DNA of 64,000 bases from Exiguobacterium sp. Leaf196 (GTDB lineage: Bacteria > Bacillota > Bacilli > Exiguobacteriales > Exiguobacteriaceae): NCBI RefSeq assembly GCF_001423965.1, contig NZ_LMPV01000001.1:323908-387907 (forward strand), written 5' to 3'. Positions within the stretch are counted from its first letter, which is position 1, and the number at the start of each line of letters is the position of its first letter. The position numbers and the translations under genes are program-made. The notes beneath the pieces were generated by a model. That model was not told the DNA's origin, did not search any database, and was given only the letters and a program-made list of their open reading frames with translations. Positions 7,671-17,581 of this stretch are shown in pieces.

Positions 7671-8591
7671 GTGAGATTCAGTGAAATGGTCGAGCAGGCA
7701 GCTCGACTCGAAGATTCCGTCGTTGCGATTGCAGCTGCGGATGACGAAGAAGTGATGGATGCTGTCGCATTAGCAATTGAAAACGATTTAGCGCGTTTTC
7801 ATTTGTTCGGGGATGCGACACGGATTCAGCAGATGATTCAAAAACGGACATTACGAGAGTCGCAGTTCGTGATCACCCACACCTCTACATCGCAAGAAGC
7901 GGCAGAGCGTGCCGCTCATGCCGTTCGCAAAGGGGATGCGAGTGTCTTGATGAAAGGTCTTGTTCCGACAGCGATGTTCATGAAAGCTGTCTTGAACAAA
8001 GAAACGGGTCTGCGTTCTGGAAATGTCCTGTCGCATGTCGCGTTGTTCGAAGTGCCAGGGCGTGAATCAGCGATCGGATTGACCGATGCAGCGATTCATA
8101 TCCAACCGTCACTCGAAGATAAGGTAAAAATTATCGAAAACGGTGTCTCCGCCTTACGAGCGCTTGGATACGGATTACCGAAAGTCGCAGTCTTAGCAGC
8201 CGTCGAAGTCGTCAATCCGACGATGCAGGCAACGATAGATGCTGCCCTACTGACGCAAATGAACCGACGTGGTCAAATCAAGGATTGCCTTGTAGACGGA
8301 CCACTTGCGCTCGACAATGCCGTGAATCTCGTCGCTGCCCAGCAAAAAGGCTTGACGGGAGACGTAGCAGGGCAGGCGGATTTACTCGTCGTTCCGCAAA
8401 TCGAAGTTGGGAACGTTATCTACAAATCGCTCATGTATTTCGCACATGCCTCGGTGGCGGCGATTCTCGTCGGAGCGCGGGCTCCAGTTGTATTGACAAG
8501 CCGCGCCGATACAGCAGAAGCAAAAATGTACTCACTAGCCTTTGCGCTATTAAATGCTCAACAGACGAAAAAAGTAAAACAAACAATCTGA
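7671..8591 (+). CDS. ptb: Phosphate butyryltransferase
   Basis: 306 residues, starting at GTG after an AAGGGGGG site. The protein belongs to the phosphotransacetylase/PTB family ([24 protein letters not shown] and [10 protein letters not shown] segments). It converts branched-chain acyl-CoA or butyryl-CoA plus phosphate to the acyl phosphate and CoA. The acyl phosphate then goes to butyrate kinase, encoded two genes later, yielding ATP. First gene of the sigma-54 operon ptb-bcd-buk-lpdV-bkdAA-bkdAB-bkdB. Confidence 0.93.
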   Translation: MRFSEMVEQAARLEDSVVAIAAADDEEVMDAVALAIENDLARFHLFGDATRIQQMIQKRTLRESQFVITHTSTSQEAAERAAHAVRKGDASVLMKGLVPTAMFMKAVLNKETGLRSGNVLSHVALFEVPGRESAIGLTDAAIHIQPSLEDKVKIIENGVSALRALGYGLPKVAVLAAVEVVNPTMQATIDAALLTQMNRRGQIKDCLVDGPLALDNAVNLVAAQQKGLTGDVAGQADLLVVPQIEVGNVIYKSLMYFAHASVAAILVGARAPVVLTSRADTAEAKMYSLAFALLNAQQTKKVKQTI

Positions 8592-8604
8592 GGAGGAACT
8601 TAAA

Positions 8605-9729
8605 ATGGTCGAAACAAATGTAGAATCACGCTTCAGTATCTTTGAAACAATGGAGATGGAAGATTACGAACAAGTTGTTTTTTGCCACGATAAAGTATCT
8701 GGATTAAAAGCAATCATCGCGATTCATGACACGACACTCGGACCGGCACTCGGTGGACTTCGTATGTGGAATTATGCATCTGATGAAGAGGCATTGATTG
8801 ATGCGCTCCGTTTATCAAAAGGGATGACGTATAAGAATGCAGCCGCTGGTTTGAACCTTGGTGGTGGCAAAGCTGTCATCATCGGCGATGCGAAGACACA
8901 AAAATCAGAAGCACTCTTCCGGGCATTCGGACGTTACGTCCAGTCACTGAACGGTCGTTATATTACAGCAGAAGATGTCAATACGACGGTTGCAGACATG
9001 GATTATATCCATATGGAGACAGATTTCGTCACTGGTGTCAGCCCAGCATTCGGATCAAGTGGTAACCCATCACCAGTTACGGCATACGGAGTCTACCGTG
9101 GTATGAAAGCAGCGGCAAAAGAAGTGTACGGAACAGATTCACTTGGTGGCAAAACGATTGCGATCCAAGGAGTTGGTAACGTTGCCTTCAATCTATGCCG
9201 TCATTTGCATGAAGAAGGGGCGAAACTGATCGTCACGGACATCAACCAAGAAGCACTTCAACGTGCAGAAGAAGCATTCGGTGCCTTGATCGTCGCACCA
9301 GAAGACATTTATAGCGTCGAAGCGGACATCTTTGCGCCATGTGCCCTCGGTGCGACATTAAACGACGAGACGATTCCACAATTGAAAGTCAAAATCATCG
9401 CTGGTGCGGCAAATAACCAACTTAAAGAAGACCGTCACGGTGACATGCTCGAAGAACGCGATATCTTATACGTACCAGACTTCGTCATCAATGCGGGTGG
9501 TGTCATCAACGTTGCTGATGAACTCGACGGATACAACCGTGATCGTGCCATGAAAAAAGTCGAACTCGTCTACGACGCGGTCACAAAAGTATTCGAGATC
9601 GCAAAACGCGATCATTTACCGACATATCGTGCTGCTGAGAAAATGGCAGAAGAGCGTATCGCAACAATGCGTAGTGCCCGCAGCCAATTCTTACGTCGTG
9701 ATAAAAACATTCTAGGATCACGCGGCTGA
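8605..9729 (+). CDS. bcd: Leucine (branched-chain amino acid) dehydrogenase
   Basis: 374 residues, close to the family norm. The substrate site is marked by [10 protein letters not shown] with the conserved lysine at about residue 89. The NAD-binding loop GVGNVA lies in the C-terminal Rossmann domain, and [14 protein letters not shown] follows. The enzyme oxidatively deaminates leucine, valine and isoleucine to their 2-oxo acids, feeding the dehydrogenase complex encoded downstream; in reverse it makes the amino acids. It starts 13 nt after ptb behind GAGGAGG. Confidence 0.95.
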   Translation: MVETNVESRFSIFETMEMEDYEQVVFCHDKVSGLKAIIAIHDTTLGPALGGLRMWNYASDEEALIDALRLSKGMTYKNAAAGLNLGGGKAVIIGDAKTQKSEALFRAFGRYVQSLNGRYITAEDVNTTVADMDYIHMETDFVTGVSPAFGSSGNPSPVTAYGVYRGMKAAAKEVYGTDSLGGKTIAIQGVGNVAFNLCRHLHEEGAKLIVTDINQEALQRAEEAFGALIVAPEDIYSVEADIFAPCALGATLNDETIPQLKVKIIAGAANNQLKEDRHGDMLEERDILYVPDFVINAGGVINVADELDGYNRDRAMKKVELVYDAVTKVFEIAKRDHLPTYRAAEKMAEERIATMRSARSQFLRRDKNILGSRG

Positions 9730-9745
9730 TCAGAGGAGGATATCC

Positions 9746-10849
9746 ATGAGCGAACGTATTTTGACGATCAATCCCGGTTCGACTTCGACGAAGATCGGTA
9801 TCTTCGAAGGATCAAACCCGGTGTTCACGAAGACGTTACGCCATCCAGCGGAAGCGGTCAGAGGACCGCTTCCAGCGCAGCTGGAGATGCGTCGTCATGT
9901 AGTACTCGAAGTGTTAGCTGAAGAGCAGATTGATTTGAAAGCGCTTACTGCAGTCGTTGGGCGTGGTGGGTTACTCCGACCGCTTGTCAGCGGTACGTAT
10001 GCAGTCAACAGAGAAATGCGAGAAGACTTACTCAGCGGTATTTTTGGCGTTCATGCATCGAACCTCGGTGGACTCCTTGCGGATGAGGTTGCTCGGACAC
10101 TCGACATCCCATCATTCATCGTTGATCCGGTCGTCGTTGACGAACTAGAACCGATTGTGCGTATTACAGGCTTACCTGAACTTGAACGAAAAAGTATTTT
10201 CCATGCCTTGAATCAGAAAGCTGTTGCGAAACGGTACGCGAAGGAAATCGGACGTCCATACGAGGAACTGCGCCTGATCATTGCACACATGGGTGGCGGC
10301 ATTACAGTCGGCGTACACCATGAGGGGCGTGTTATCGATGTCAACAATGGACTCGATGGAGAAGGACCGTTTTCGCCAGAACGAAGCGGGTCGCTACCTG
10401 TTGGTCAACTAGTAGAACTATGTTATAGTACCAAGTATAAACTTGAAGAGATGAAGCGTCTGGTCGTTGGGTCAGGCGGACTTGTTGCGCACTTAGGTAC
10501 GTTTGACGCGGTTGAGATCGAGCGCCGGATTGAAGAAGGCGATGAAAAAGCGGCATTGTTATATGAAGCGATGGCGTACCGGATCGCGAAAGAAATCGCT
10601 GGTCAAAGTGCTGTCTTGTTCGGTCAGATCGACGCGATCATTCTAACAGGCGGACTTGCTTATAGTGATCGGTTGACGCGTGTGATCGAAGAACGCGTCG
10701 CCCACCTTGGTCAAGTCGTGCGTAGTCCTGGTGAAGATGAGTTGCAGGCGCTCGCAGAAGGAGTGTTGCGTGTCTTACGTGGGGAAGAGGAAGTTAAGGA
10801 ATATGGAGGCGAACCAACATGGCTAGAGAATTCGACGTCGTTGTCCTAG
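9746..10849 (+). CDS. buk: Butyrate kinase (branched-chain fatty acid kinase)
   Basis: 367 residues of the acetokinase family: N-terminal [15 protein letters not shown] phosphate-binding loop, HMGGGITVG, and a C-terminal ADP-binding [14 protein letters not shown]. It transfers phosphate from the acyl phosphate made by Ptb to ADP. A GAGGAGG site precedes the ATG. The end of the gene overlaps lpdV by 31 nt in another frame, so translation of the two may be coupled. Confidence 0.94.
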   Translation: MSERILTINPGSTSTKIGIFEGSNPVFTKTLRHPAEAVRGPLPAQLEMRRHVVLEVLAEEQIDLKALTAVVGRGGLLRPLVSGTYAVNREMREDLLSGIFGVHASNLGGLLADEVARTLDIPSFIVDPVVVDELEPIVRITGLPELERKSIFHALNQKAVAKRYAKEIGRPYEELRLIIAHMGGGITVGVHHEGRVIDVNNGLDGEGPFSPERSGSLPVGQLVELCYSTKYKLEEMKRLVVGSGGLVAHLGTFDAVEIERRIEEGDEKAALLYEAMAYRIAKEIAGQSAVLFGQIDAIILTGGLAYSDRLTRVIEERVAHLGQVVRSPGEDELQALAEGVLRVLRGEEEVKEYGGEPTWLENSTSLS

Positions 10850-12240
10850 GTGGAGGACCCGGTGGATATGTCGCCGCGATCCGTGCAGCACAAGCCGGGA
10901 AGTCGGTAGCAATCGTAGAACAAGGAAAATTAGGCGGGACATGCTTACATCGTGGCTGTATTCCCTCTAAAGCCTTTTTGAAATCAGCAGCAGTCTATCA
11001 GACGGTCAAACACGCTACTACATATGGCGTGGACGTACCGGAATCGTTTTTACGATTCGAACAGGTCAAACAACGCAAACAAGAGATCGTAGATGGATTA
11101 GAGGCAGGCATTCAGCACCTGATGAAAAAAGGAAAGATTGAAGTCTTTCATGGTCGGGGTTCGATTCTTGGACCAAGTATCTTTTCACCGATGCCCGGAA
11201 CAATCAGTGTCGAGCCGGAAGAAGGCGAAGGCGAGTTGATTCTTCCACGCCAATTGATCGTCGCGACAGGATCACGTCCACGTCCACTGAACGGTCTTGC
11301 TTTTGATTCAGAGTATGTCCTCAGTTCGGATGATGCGCTCGATATGGCAGATTTGCCAAAATCAATCGTCATCATCGGCGGCGGCGTCATCGGTGTCGAA
11401 TGGGCATCGATGTTGACGGATTTTGACGTCGCAGTAACGGTCGTTGAATTCAGCGACCGGATTTTACCGACAGAAGATGCGGCAGTCAGTCGTGAAGTCG
11501 CCCGCCAACTAAAAAAGCGGGGCGTCAAGATTCATACGGGCGCAGCTGCACAAAGTGATACGTTCCGTATGTCAGAAGACGGCGTATCGATCGCGATCGA
11601 CCGTAACGGAGAACAGACGACGCTTGAAGCGGATAAGTTGCTCGTCGCCATCGGTCGGATGGCGAATGTCGAAGGTATCGGAATCGAAAACACAAATATT
11701 GTCGTCGAAAATGGCTTCATCCAAGTGGATGACCATTTCCGGACGAAGGATCAACATATCTATGCAATCGGCGATGTCATCGGTCGCTTGCAACTCGCGC
11801 ACGTCGCGTCAGCAGAAGGCGTCAAAGCAGTCGAGGCGATCGTAAACGGAACGACGACACCACTTGAATATGCGTTCGTACCACGTTGTATCTACAGCGT
11901 ACCGGAAGCGGCATCGGTCGGTTTAACGGAAGACGAAGCGAAACGTGCCGGAATGGACGTTAAGGTCGGGAGCTTCTCGTTCAATGGGTTAGGAAAAGCG
12001 CGGATTGAAGGAGAAGCAGCAGGCTTCATCAAGCTCGTCTCGGATGCGAAGACAGATGATCTCGTCGGCGTTCACATCGTCGGACCAAAAGCAACGGAAC
12101 TGATTAGTGAAGGTGGGTTAGCGCTCGTACTCAATGCAACGGCATGGGAAGTTGGACAGCTCGTGCATCCGCACCCGGCCTTATCAGAAGCATTTGGAGA
12201 AGCAGCACTTGCAGTCGACGGACTTGCGGTTCACGCCTAA
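10819..12240 (+). CDS. lpdV: Dihydrolipoyl dehydrogenase (E3) of the branched-chain complex
   Basis: 473 residues. FAD-binding GGGPGG at 11-16, the redox-active disulfide C42/C47 in [13 protein letters not shown], the NAD-binding [13 protein letters not shown] near residue 190, a second FAD motif AIGDVIG, and the C-terminal His-Glu pair in [12 protein letters not shown]. It reoxidises the dihydrolipoyl group of BkdB with NAD. The start is set by GGAGG at 10805-10809 inside buk. A housekeeping paralogue for pyruvate dehydrogenase would be expected elsewhere. Confidence 0.95.
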   Translation: MAREFDVVVLGGGPGGYVAAIRAAQAGKSVAIVEQGKLGGTCLHRGCIPSKAFLKSAAVYQTVKHATTYGVDVPESFLRFEQVKQRKQEIVDGLEAGIQHLMKKGKIEVFHGRGSILGPSIFSPMPGTISVEPEEGEGELILPRQLIVATGSRPRPLNGLAFDSEYVLSSDDALDMADLPKSIVIIGGGVIGVEWASMLTDFDVAVTVVEFSDRILPTEDAAVSREVARQLKKRGVKIHTGAAAQSDTFRMSEDGVSIAIDRNGEQTTLEADKLLVAIGRMANVEGIGIENTNIVVENGFIQVDDHFRTKDQHIYAIGDVIGRLQLAHVASAEGVKAVEAIVNGTTTPLEYAFVPRCIYSVPEAASVGLTEDEAKRAGMDVKVGSFSFNGLGKARIEGEAAGFIKLVSDAKTDDLVGVHIVGPKATELISEGGLALVLNATAWEVGQLVHPHPALSEAFGEAALAVDGLAVHA

Positions 12241-12253
12241 GGAGGAATTACGG

Positions 12254-13267
12254 ATGGAAAAGATAGAATTCAAAGAATTGGTAGAACTCGGATTAACGGA
12301 ACAAGACGCGATTCACATGTTCGAAACGATGGTCCGTGCGCGGAAAATCGATGAACGGATGTGGAAGTTGAACCGAGCAGGTAAAATTCCCTTCCTCGTC
12401 TCGTGTCAAGGACAAGAAGCGGCTCAAGTCGGTGCAGCGTTCGCACTCGAAAAAGGAACAGATTACATTTTGCCGTATTACCGTGATTTAGGTGTCGTCT
12501 TGCACTTCGGTCAAACGTCACGCGATATCATGCTATCGGCATTCGCCAAAGCAGAAGATCCGAACTCAGGTGGTCGCCAAATGCCAGGACACTACGGTTC
12601 ACGTGCCTTGAACATCGTGACAGGTTCAAGTCCGGTTACGACGCAAGTACCACATGCTGTTGGAATTGCACTGGCTGCGAAGATGCGTAAGGAGCCACTC
12701 GTTGCTTACGTCTCGTTCGGTGAAGGTTCTTCAAACCAAGGTGATTTCCATGAAGGAGCAAACTTTGCCGGAATTCATAAGCTTCCTGTCATCTTGTTCT
12801 GTGAAAACAATAAATACGCGATTTCGACACCACTTTCGAAACAGCTGTCAGCTAAACACGTTGCTGACCGGGCGATTGGCTATGGTATGCCAGGATATAC
12901 AGTGGACGGTATTGATCCACTTGCTGTCTTCAAAGTCGTCAAAGAAGCACGCGAACGTGGATTACGGGGAGAAGGTCCAACCTTAATCGAAGTTGAAGTC
13001 GAACGTCTCGTGCCACACTCATCCGATGATGACGATAAATCATACCGTTCTGCTGAAGAACTCGATGCCTTAAAAGCACGTGACGGAATCAAACTCTTCC
13101 GTGCGCGTCTGATTGAAATGGGTGTCTTGACGGAAGAAACAGCGACTGAAATCGAACAAGCGATGGAGAAAGAAGTCGATGAAGCAACGGCGTATGCTGA
13201 AGCAGCGGCTTACGATGCGCCAGAAAATGCATTACGTTACGTGTACGACGAGGAGGAAACGAAATGA
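12254..13267 (+). CDS. bkdAA: Branched-chain 2-oxoacid dehydrogenase E1 alpha subunit
   Basis: 337 residues from the ATG at 12254, which follows an AAGGAGGAATTACGG site; an upstream in-frame extension into lpdV is not needed. The thiamine diphosphate motif runs from GEGSSNQGDFHEG to ENNKYAIS (about residues 155-195), and the phosphorylation-loop region HSSDDDDKSYR is recognisable. With BkdAB it decarboxylates 2-oxoisovalerate-type acids and passes the acyl group to the lipoyl domain of BkdB. The stop overlaps the bkdAB start as ATGA. Confidence 0.95.
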   Translation: MEKIEFKELVELGLTEQDAIHMFETMVRARKIDERMWKLNRAGKIPFLVSCQGQEAAQVGAAFALEKGTDYILPYYRDLGVVLHFGQTSRDIMLSAFAKAEDPNSGGRQMPGHYGSRALNIVTGSSPVTTQVPHAVGIALAAKMRKEPLVAYVSFGEGSSNQGDFHEGANFAGIHKLPVILFCENNKYAISTPLSKQLSAKHVADRAIGYGMPGYTVDGIDPLAVFKVVKEARERGLRGEGPTLIEVEVERLVPHSSDDDDKSYRSAEELDALKARDGIKLFRARLIEMGVLTEETATEIEQAMEKEVDEATAYAEAAAYDAPENALRYVYDEEETK

Positions 13268-14247
13268 CGACGTTAAGTTTAATCGAAGCGATCAATAGTG
13301 CAATCAAAGAAGAGATGGAGCGCGACGAGTCCGTCTTCATCCTCGGCGAAGATGTCGGTGTCCGTGGTGGTGTTTTCCGGGCGACACAAGGGTTGCTTGA
13401 ACAATTCGGAGAAGAACGTGTCATCGATGCACCGCTCGCTGAAAGTGCGATTGCCGGTGTCGGAATTGGAGCTGCGATGTACGGCATGCGTCCGATTGCT
13501 GAAATGCAATTCGCTGACTTCATCATGCCAGCGGTCAACCAAATCGTCAGTGAAGCAGCGAAGATTCGGTACCGTTCGAACAATGACTGGACGTGTCCGA
13601 TCGTCATCCGCGCACCGTTCGGCGGCGGTATTCACGGGGCGCTCTATCATTCTCAGTCGGTCGAAGCGATGTTCAACTCGACGCCTGGTCTGAAAATCGT
13701 CATCCCATCGAATCCATATGACGCAAAAGGATTGCTAAAGGCAGCGATTCGTTCGAATGATCCGGTCTTGTTCTTTGAGCATAAACGAGGCTATCGTCTG
13801 TTAAAAGGGGATGTTCCTGAAGGCGACTATACGGTCGAAATCGGTAAAGCAGACGTCAAGCGTGTGGGCGAAGACGTGACGATCATCACTTATGGGCTAT
13901 GTGTTCATATGGCACTTGAGGCAGCAACACGCCTTGAAAAAGACGGAATCGATGTTCACATCCTTGACTTGCGGACTGTTTATCCAATCGACCGCGAAGC
14001 AGTCGTCGAAGCAGCGAAAAAGACGGGGAAAGTCTTGCTCGTCACGGAAGATAATAAAGAAGGTAGCGTCATGAGTGAAGTATCGGCGATCATTGCAGAA
14101 GAAGCCTTGTTCGATCTTGATGCACCAATAGAACGACTCTGTGGTCCAGACGTACCAGCGATGCCATACGCTCCGACGATGGAGAAGTTCTTCAACATCT
14201 CAAGTGAGAAAATTGAAGATAAAATCCGGACGTTACACGCATACTAA
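13264..14247 (+). CDS. bkdAB: Branched-chain 2-oxoacid dehydrogenase E1 beta subunit
   Basis: 327 residues, the normal length. Family landmarks are LGEDVGVRGGVFRATQGL near the N-terminus, the EMQFADFIMPAVNQI strip, FGGGIHGALYHSQSVEA, and a C-terminal transketolase-type domain with VTEDNKEGSVMSEV. It completes the E1 heterotetramer with BkdAA. Its start overlaps the stop of bkdAA by 4 nt and bkdB follows 14 nt later. Confidence 0.95.
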   Translation: MTTLSLIEAINSAIKEEMERDESVFILGEDVGVRGGVFRATQGLLEQFGEERVIDAPLAESAIAGVGIGAAMYGMRPIAEMQFADFIMPAVNQIVSEAAKIRYRSNNDWTCPIVIRAPFGGGIHGALYHSQSVEAMFNSTPGLKIVIPSNPYDAKGLLKAAIRSNDPVLFFEHKRGYRLLKGDVPEGDYTVEIGKADVKRVGEDVTIITYGLCVHMALEAATRLEKDGIDVHILDLRTVYPIDREAVVEAAKKTGKVLLVTEDNKEGSVMSEVSAIIAEEALFDLDAPIERLCGPDVPAMPYAPTMEKFFNISSEKIEDKIRTLHAY

Positions 14248-14261
14248 GGGGGAACTGACCG

Positions 14262-15530
14262 ATGAAGACTGAAACACTTACGATGCCACAACTCGGGGAA
14301 AGCGTTACTGAAGGAACGATTTCGATGTGGCTGGTCAAACCAGGTGACACTGTCAAAAAATATGATCCGATTGCAGAAGTCATTACTGATAAAGTAACGG
14401 CAGAAGTCCCATCTTCGTTTGATGGTGTGATCGAAAAACTTCTTGCAGAAGAAGGCGATACGTTGCAAGTCGGTGACGCAATCGTCACGATGCAAGTCAA
14501 CGGGGGATCAACGGAAGTCGCTGCGACTGAACAAGAAGTACCGGCTGTCGAAGAGACAACGACGGCTGATACTTCGATGAAAAAGCGCTATTCACCAGCA
14601 GTCTTGAAACTATCGGGTGAGCATGGCATCGATCTCGAACAAGTGACGGGTACAGGAGCCGGCGGGCGGATTACTCGGAAAGATTTGTTGAAACTGATTG
14701 AGTCCGGTGCTATTCCTACACCACAAACAACTGAACCAAAACCGGAAGCGAAAACGGCTCCGGTAGCGCCTCCAACAGAAGCACCATCCGCACCAAAACG
14801 TCCGGTCAGCGCACCACAAGCGACTGAAACGGGCGACATCGAGATTCCGACTGCCGGTGTGCGTCAAGCAATCGCTTCGAACATGGTACGCGCGAAACAC
14901 GAAGCGCCACATGCCTGGTTGATGATCGAAGTCGATGTCACGAACTTGGTCGAAGCACGTAATCGTCATAAAGATGCGTTCTTCAAACAAGAAGGGGTCA
15001 AATTGACGTTCTTACCATTCTTCATGAAGGCGACGGTCGAAGGATTGAAGAAACATCCAATCATGAACTCGACATGGGCGGGAGATAAGATCATTCAAAA
15101 GAAAGCGATCAATCTATCACTTGCTGTTGCAACGCAGGACGCTCTGTTCGTACCAGTCGTCAAGAATGCAGATGAACTAAGCATCAAGGGGATCGCACGC
15201 GCGATTGATGACTTCGGGAAACGGGCACAAGCCGGCACGTTGTCGTCTGCAGAGATGCAGGGCGGGACGTTTACGGTCAACAATACGGGCTCATTCGGTT
15301 CAATCCAATCAGCACCGATCCTTAACTTCCCGCAAGCAGCGATTCTATCCGTTGAATCAATCGTCAAACGTCCAGTTTGGGTGAACGGCATGTTCGCAGC
15401 ACGCGACATGGTCAACCTCTGTATGTCGATCGATCACCGGGTGCTCGACGGACTCGTAGCCGGACAGTTCCTACAAACTGTCAAACAAGCGCTCGAATCC
15501 ATCGATCCAAACCAACTTTCCTTATACTGA
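14262..15530 (+). CDS. bkdB: Branched-chain 2-oxoacid dehydrogenase E2 (lipoamide acyltransferase)
   Basis: 422 residues. One lipoyl domain at 1-77 with the lipoylated lysine K44 in TDKVTAEVPS; a peripheral-subunit binding domain at about 108-145 (SPAVLKLSGEHGIDL, GTGAGGRITRKDL); a Pro/Ala/Thr-rich linker; and the CAT-like catalytic domain with SIDHRVLDG near the C-terminus. It forms the core of the complex and makes branched-chain acyl-CoA, a fatty acid primer or a Ptb substrate. Last gene of the operon; a sigma-A promoter for the trp leader starts 11 nt after its stop with no obvious terminator between. Confidence 0.95.
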   Translation: MKTETLTMPQLGESVTEGTISMWLVKPGDTVKKYDPIAEVITDKVTAEVPSSFDGVIEKLLAEEGDTLQVGDAIVTMQVNGGSTEVAATEQEVPAVEETTTADTSMKKRYSPAVLKLSGEHGIDLEQVTGTGAGGRITRKDLLKLIESGAIPTPQTTEPKPEAKTAPVAPPTEAPSAPKRPVSAPQATETGDIEIPTAGVRQAIASNMVRAKHEAPHAWLMIEVDVTNLVEARNRHKDAFFKQEGVKLTFLPFFMKATVEGLKKHPIMNSTWAGDKIIQKKAINLSLAVATQDALFVPVVKNADELSIKGIARAIDDFGKRAQAGTLSSAEMQGGTFTVNNTGSFGSIQSAPILNFPQAAILSVESIVKRPVWVNGMFAARDMVNLCMSIDHRVLDGLVAGQFLQTVKQALESIDPNQLSLY

Positions 15531-15540
15531 GATTTTCCAG

Positions 15541-15569
15541 TTGACAGGGAAGTAGAAGCATCGTAATAT
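15541..15569 (+). promoter_or_regulatory. Sigma-A promoter of the trp leader/operon
   Basis: A perfect -35 TTGACA (15541-15546), a 17-nt spacer and -10 TAATAT (15564-15569). A start near 15577 fits the 5' end of the first T-box. Confidence 0.85.
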
Positions 15570-15579
15570 AAGAAACAAT

Positions 15580-15869
15580 TCAACACACGATAGCAAAGAC
15601 GAAGAGAAGTAACTTGTGAAACGATTTAAGAGAGCTGATGGGTGGTGTGAATCAGTATCGGGTAACAAGCGAATGGCCTTCCGAGCTTCAGACCGAATCC
15701 TTTAAGTGGGTAGTAGGCTCTGACGGGTTCCTCCCGTTATTGGGGTCGACGAATCAGGACAATGGTCCGGTTCGTTTCAAAGGGGACGATGTCAGCATCG
15801 TCAACGAAGGTGGTACCGCGGGTCTTCCCGTCCTTCATGTTCTACATGAATGGGCGAGAAGACCCTTTT
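15580..15869 (+). promoter_or_regulatory. T-box riboswitch 1, tryptophan specificity, with terminator
   Basis: A long leader stem carries AGAGAGC and GGTGGTGTGAA distal elements, followed by the specifier strand GAATGG, whose codon TGG is at 15674-15676 (Trp). The T-box sequence GAAGGTGGTACCGCG is at 15806-15820. It is followed by a terminator hairpin (GGGTCTTC pairing with GAAGACCC, 15820-15865) and TTTT. Uncharged tRNA-Trp should stabilise the antiterminator. Small open frames inside are not genes. Confidence 0.92.
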
Positions 15870-15892
15870 CGTATACAATTGAATCGAATAAA

Positions 15893-16166
15893 TCGTAGAG
15901 TGAGTTAAGTAGCGAGGCAACATCGGCGTTTCAGAGAGCGGAAGAATGGTGCGACTTCCGTACGGCGAGGTTTCGTGAATGGTCTCATGAGAGCGTGGCT
16001 GAACGAAGAAGTAGGTCACGACGGATGCCCCCGTTATCGTAGGCTATGATGTCTCTTATTTAGACGCATCAGACAGAGTGGGAACGATCGAACCGTTCCA
16101 ATCGAGAGGTGGCACCGCGAGATCATCGTCCTCCATGCAGCATATGCTGTGTGGAGGACTTTTTTT
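15893..16166 (+). promoter_or_regulatory. T-box riboswitch 2, tryptophan specificity, with terminator
   Basis: A second complete T-box follows the first directly. It has an AGAGAGC distal element, the specifier GAATGG with TGG at 15980-15982 (Trp), and the T-box AGAGGTGGCACCGCG ending at 16119. A long terminator follows (GTCCTCC pairing with GGAGGAC, 16128-16159) with seven T. The trpE ribosome binding site AGGAGG follows within 10 nt. Both T-boxes read the same codon, so transcription must pass two tRNA-Trp checkpoints in series. Confidence 0.93.
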
Positions 16167-16186
16167 ATTCCAGGAGGCGAACAGAG

Positions 16187-17581
16187 ATGGTTCAGACAGA
16201 CACACTTATCATTGAACAACTTGAACTAAACGGCGACGAGATGACGCCGATCATGATTTTCCAACAACTGAGTGGAACACAGAAATGTTTACTTGAAAGC
16301 TCCGCCCATACGGATCATGGACGGTATTCGATCATCGGTGTCGATCCGGTGGAAATGATCCGCGCAGAAGGACGAACCGTGACACGGGAACAGTTGAAGA
16401 CAGGTCGATTGACACAAGAAACAGGTGATCCAGTACGACTGATGCAACAGTTGATTCTCCGGGAGGGCGTAGAAGAAGATCTTCCGTTTTTAGCAGGCGG
16501 GATCGGATATGTCGGTTACGATATGATGCGGGCGTATGAGACACTCGGAGCGATTCCGGAACGAACGCGCCAACTACCGGACGCGCTACTCGCCGTCTAC
16601 GACCAAATCATCCTGTTTGATCATCTCGAACATCGTGTTCATTTAATTCAAACGTCACTTGGTGGCATCACCGATCGTGATGAATTACGTCAACGTCTAG
16701 TAGATCGGAAAGCGCAACTCGAACAATCGCGAGAGCGAACAGACATCGAGCGTCCACTCCGGGATGTCGTTTATGAACCGTTGATGGATCAAGAGACGTT
16801 TGAAGGACTCGTCGAACAAGCGAAGAGACATATTCGGCAAGGCGACGTCTTCCAACTGGTTCTTTCGCAACGACTCGATGCGACGTTTACGGGTGACCCG
16901 TTCCAATTTTACCGAAAACTCCGTAAGGATAATCCGAGTCCCTATCTCTTTTATATCGACTTAGGCGAAGCAATCGTACTTGGGGCCTCCCCGGAAAGTT
17001 TGGTCCAAGTCAAAGGGAATCGAGTGACGACGAATCCGATTGCCGGCACACGTCGCCGGGGGAAGACGACAGAGGAAGATGAACGGCTAGCAGAAGAGTT
17101 GCTTCACGATGAAAAGGAACGGGCCGAGCACCGGATGCTCGTCGATCTTGGACGCAACGACTTAGGACGGATTTGTCAGATTGGTACCGTCGAAGTGACA
17201 AGCTTCATGCAAATCGAACGATTCAAGAACGTCATGCACCTCGTCTCCGTCGTTGAAGGGACGTTAGCAGACGGGAAGACTGGAGCAGACGCACTTGTCT
17301 CTTGTCTACCGGCTGGGACGGTCACAGGAGCTCCGAAAATTCGAGCGATGCAGTTGATTGACCAGTACGAACAGGTCAAACGAGAAGTATACGCTGGAGC
17401 TGTTGGCTATTTCGACATTCGGGGGAATATGGATTTTGCTCTCGCTATCCGGACGATGGTCATCAAGGATGGTGTCGCTTCTGTTCAAGCAGGGGCTGGT
17501 ATCGTCTACGACTCGATTCCACGACTTGAGTACCAGGAGACGTTACACAAAGCGAAATCACTACTGGAGGTTTGGAAATGA
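16187..17581 (+). CDS. trpE: Anthranilate synthase component I
   Basis: 464 residues from the ATG at 16187, chosen for its AGGAGG site 9 nt upstream. A longer frame reaches back into the T-box terminator and is rejected. The chorismate-binding domain shows NPSPYLFYIDLGEAIVLGASPE, the NPIAGTRRRGKT strip, DLGRNDLGRI and LPAGTVTGAPKIRAM. It makes anthranilate from chorismate using ammonia from TrpG. The stop overlaps the trpG start (ATGA). The N-terminal part contains an LESS motif typical of tryptophan feedback binding. Confidence 0.96.
   Translation: MVQTDTLIIEQLELNGDEMTPIMIFQQLSGTQKCLLESSAHTDHGRYSIIGVDPVEMIRAEGRTVTREQLKTGRLTQETGDPVRLMQQLILREGVEEDLPFLAGGIGYVGYDMMRAYETLGAIPERTRQLPDALLAVYDQIILFDHLEHRVHLIQTSLGGITDRDELRQRLVDRKAQLEQSRERTDIERPLRDVVYEPLMDQETFEGLVEQAKRHIRQGDVFQLVLSQRLDATFTGDPFQFYRKLRKDNPSPYLFYIDLGEAIVLGASPESLVQVKGNRVTTNPIAGTRRRGKTTEEDERLAEELLHDEKERAEHRMLVDLGRNDLGRICQIGTVEVTSFMQIERFKNVMHLVSVVEGTLADGKTGADALVSCLPAGTVTGAPKIRAMQLIDQYEQVKREVYAGAVGYFDIRGNMDFALAIRTMVIKDGVASVQAGAGIVYDSIPRLEYQETLHKAKSLLEVWK

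Noticed and set aside
12134..12253. N-terminal extension of BkdAA into lpdV
   Set aside because: The ATG at 12254 has a strong ribosome binding site and gives the normal family length.
15638..15898. 86-codon frame inside the first T-box
   Set aside because: All of it is T-box structure including the specifier, T-box core and terminator; coding is not credible.
16109..16186. 26-codon N-terminal extension of TrpE
   Set aside because: It would be translated from the T-box core and terminator; the AGGAGG site supports the ATG at 16187.
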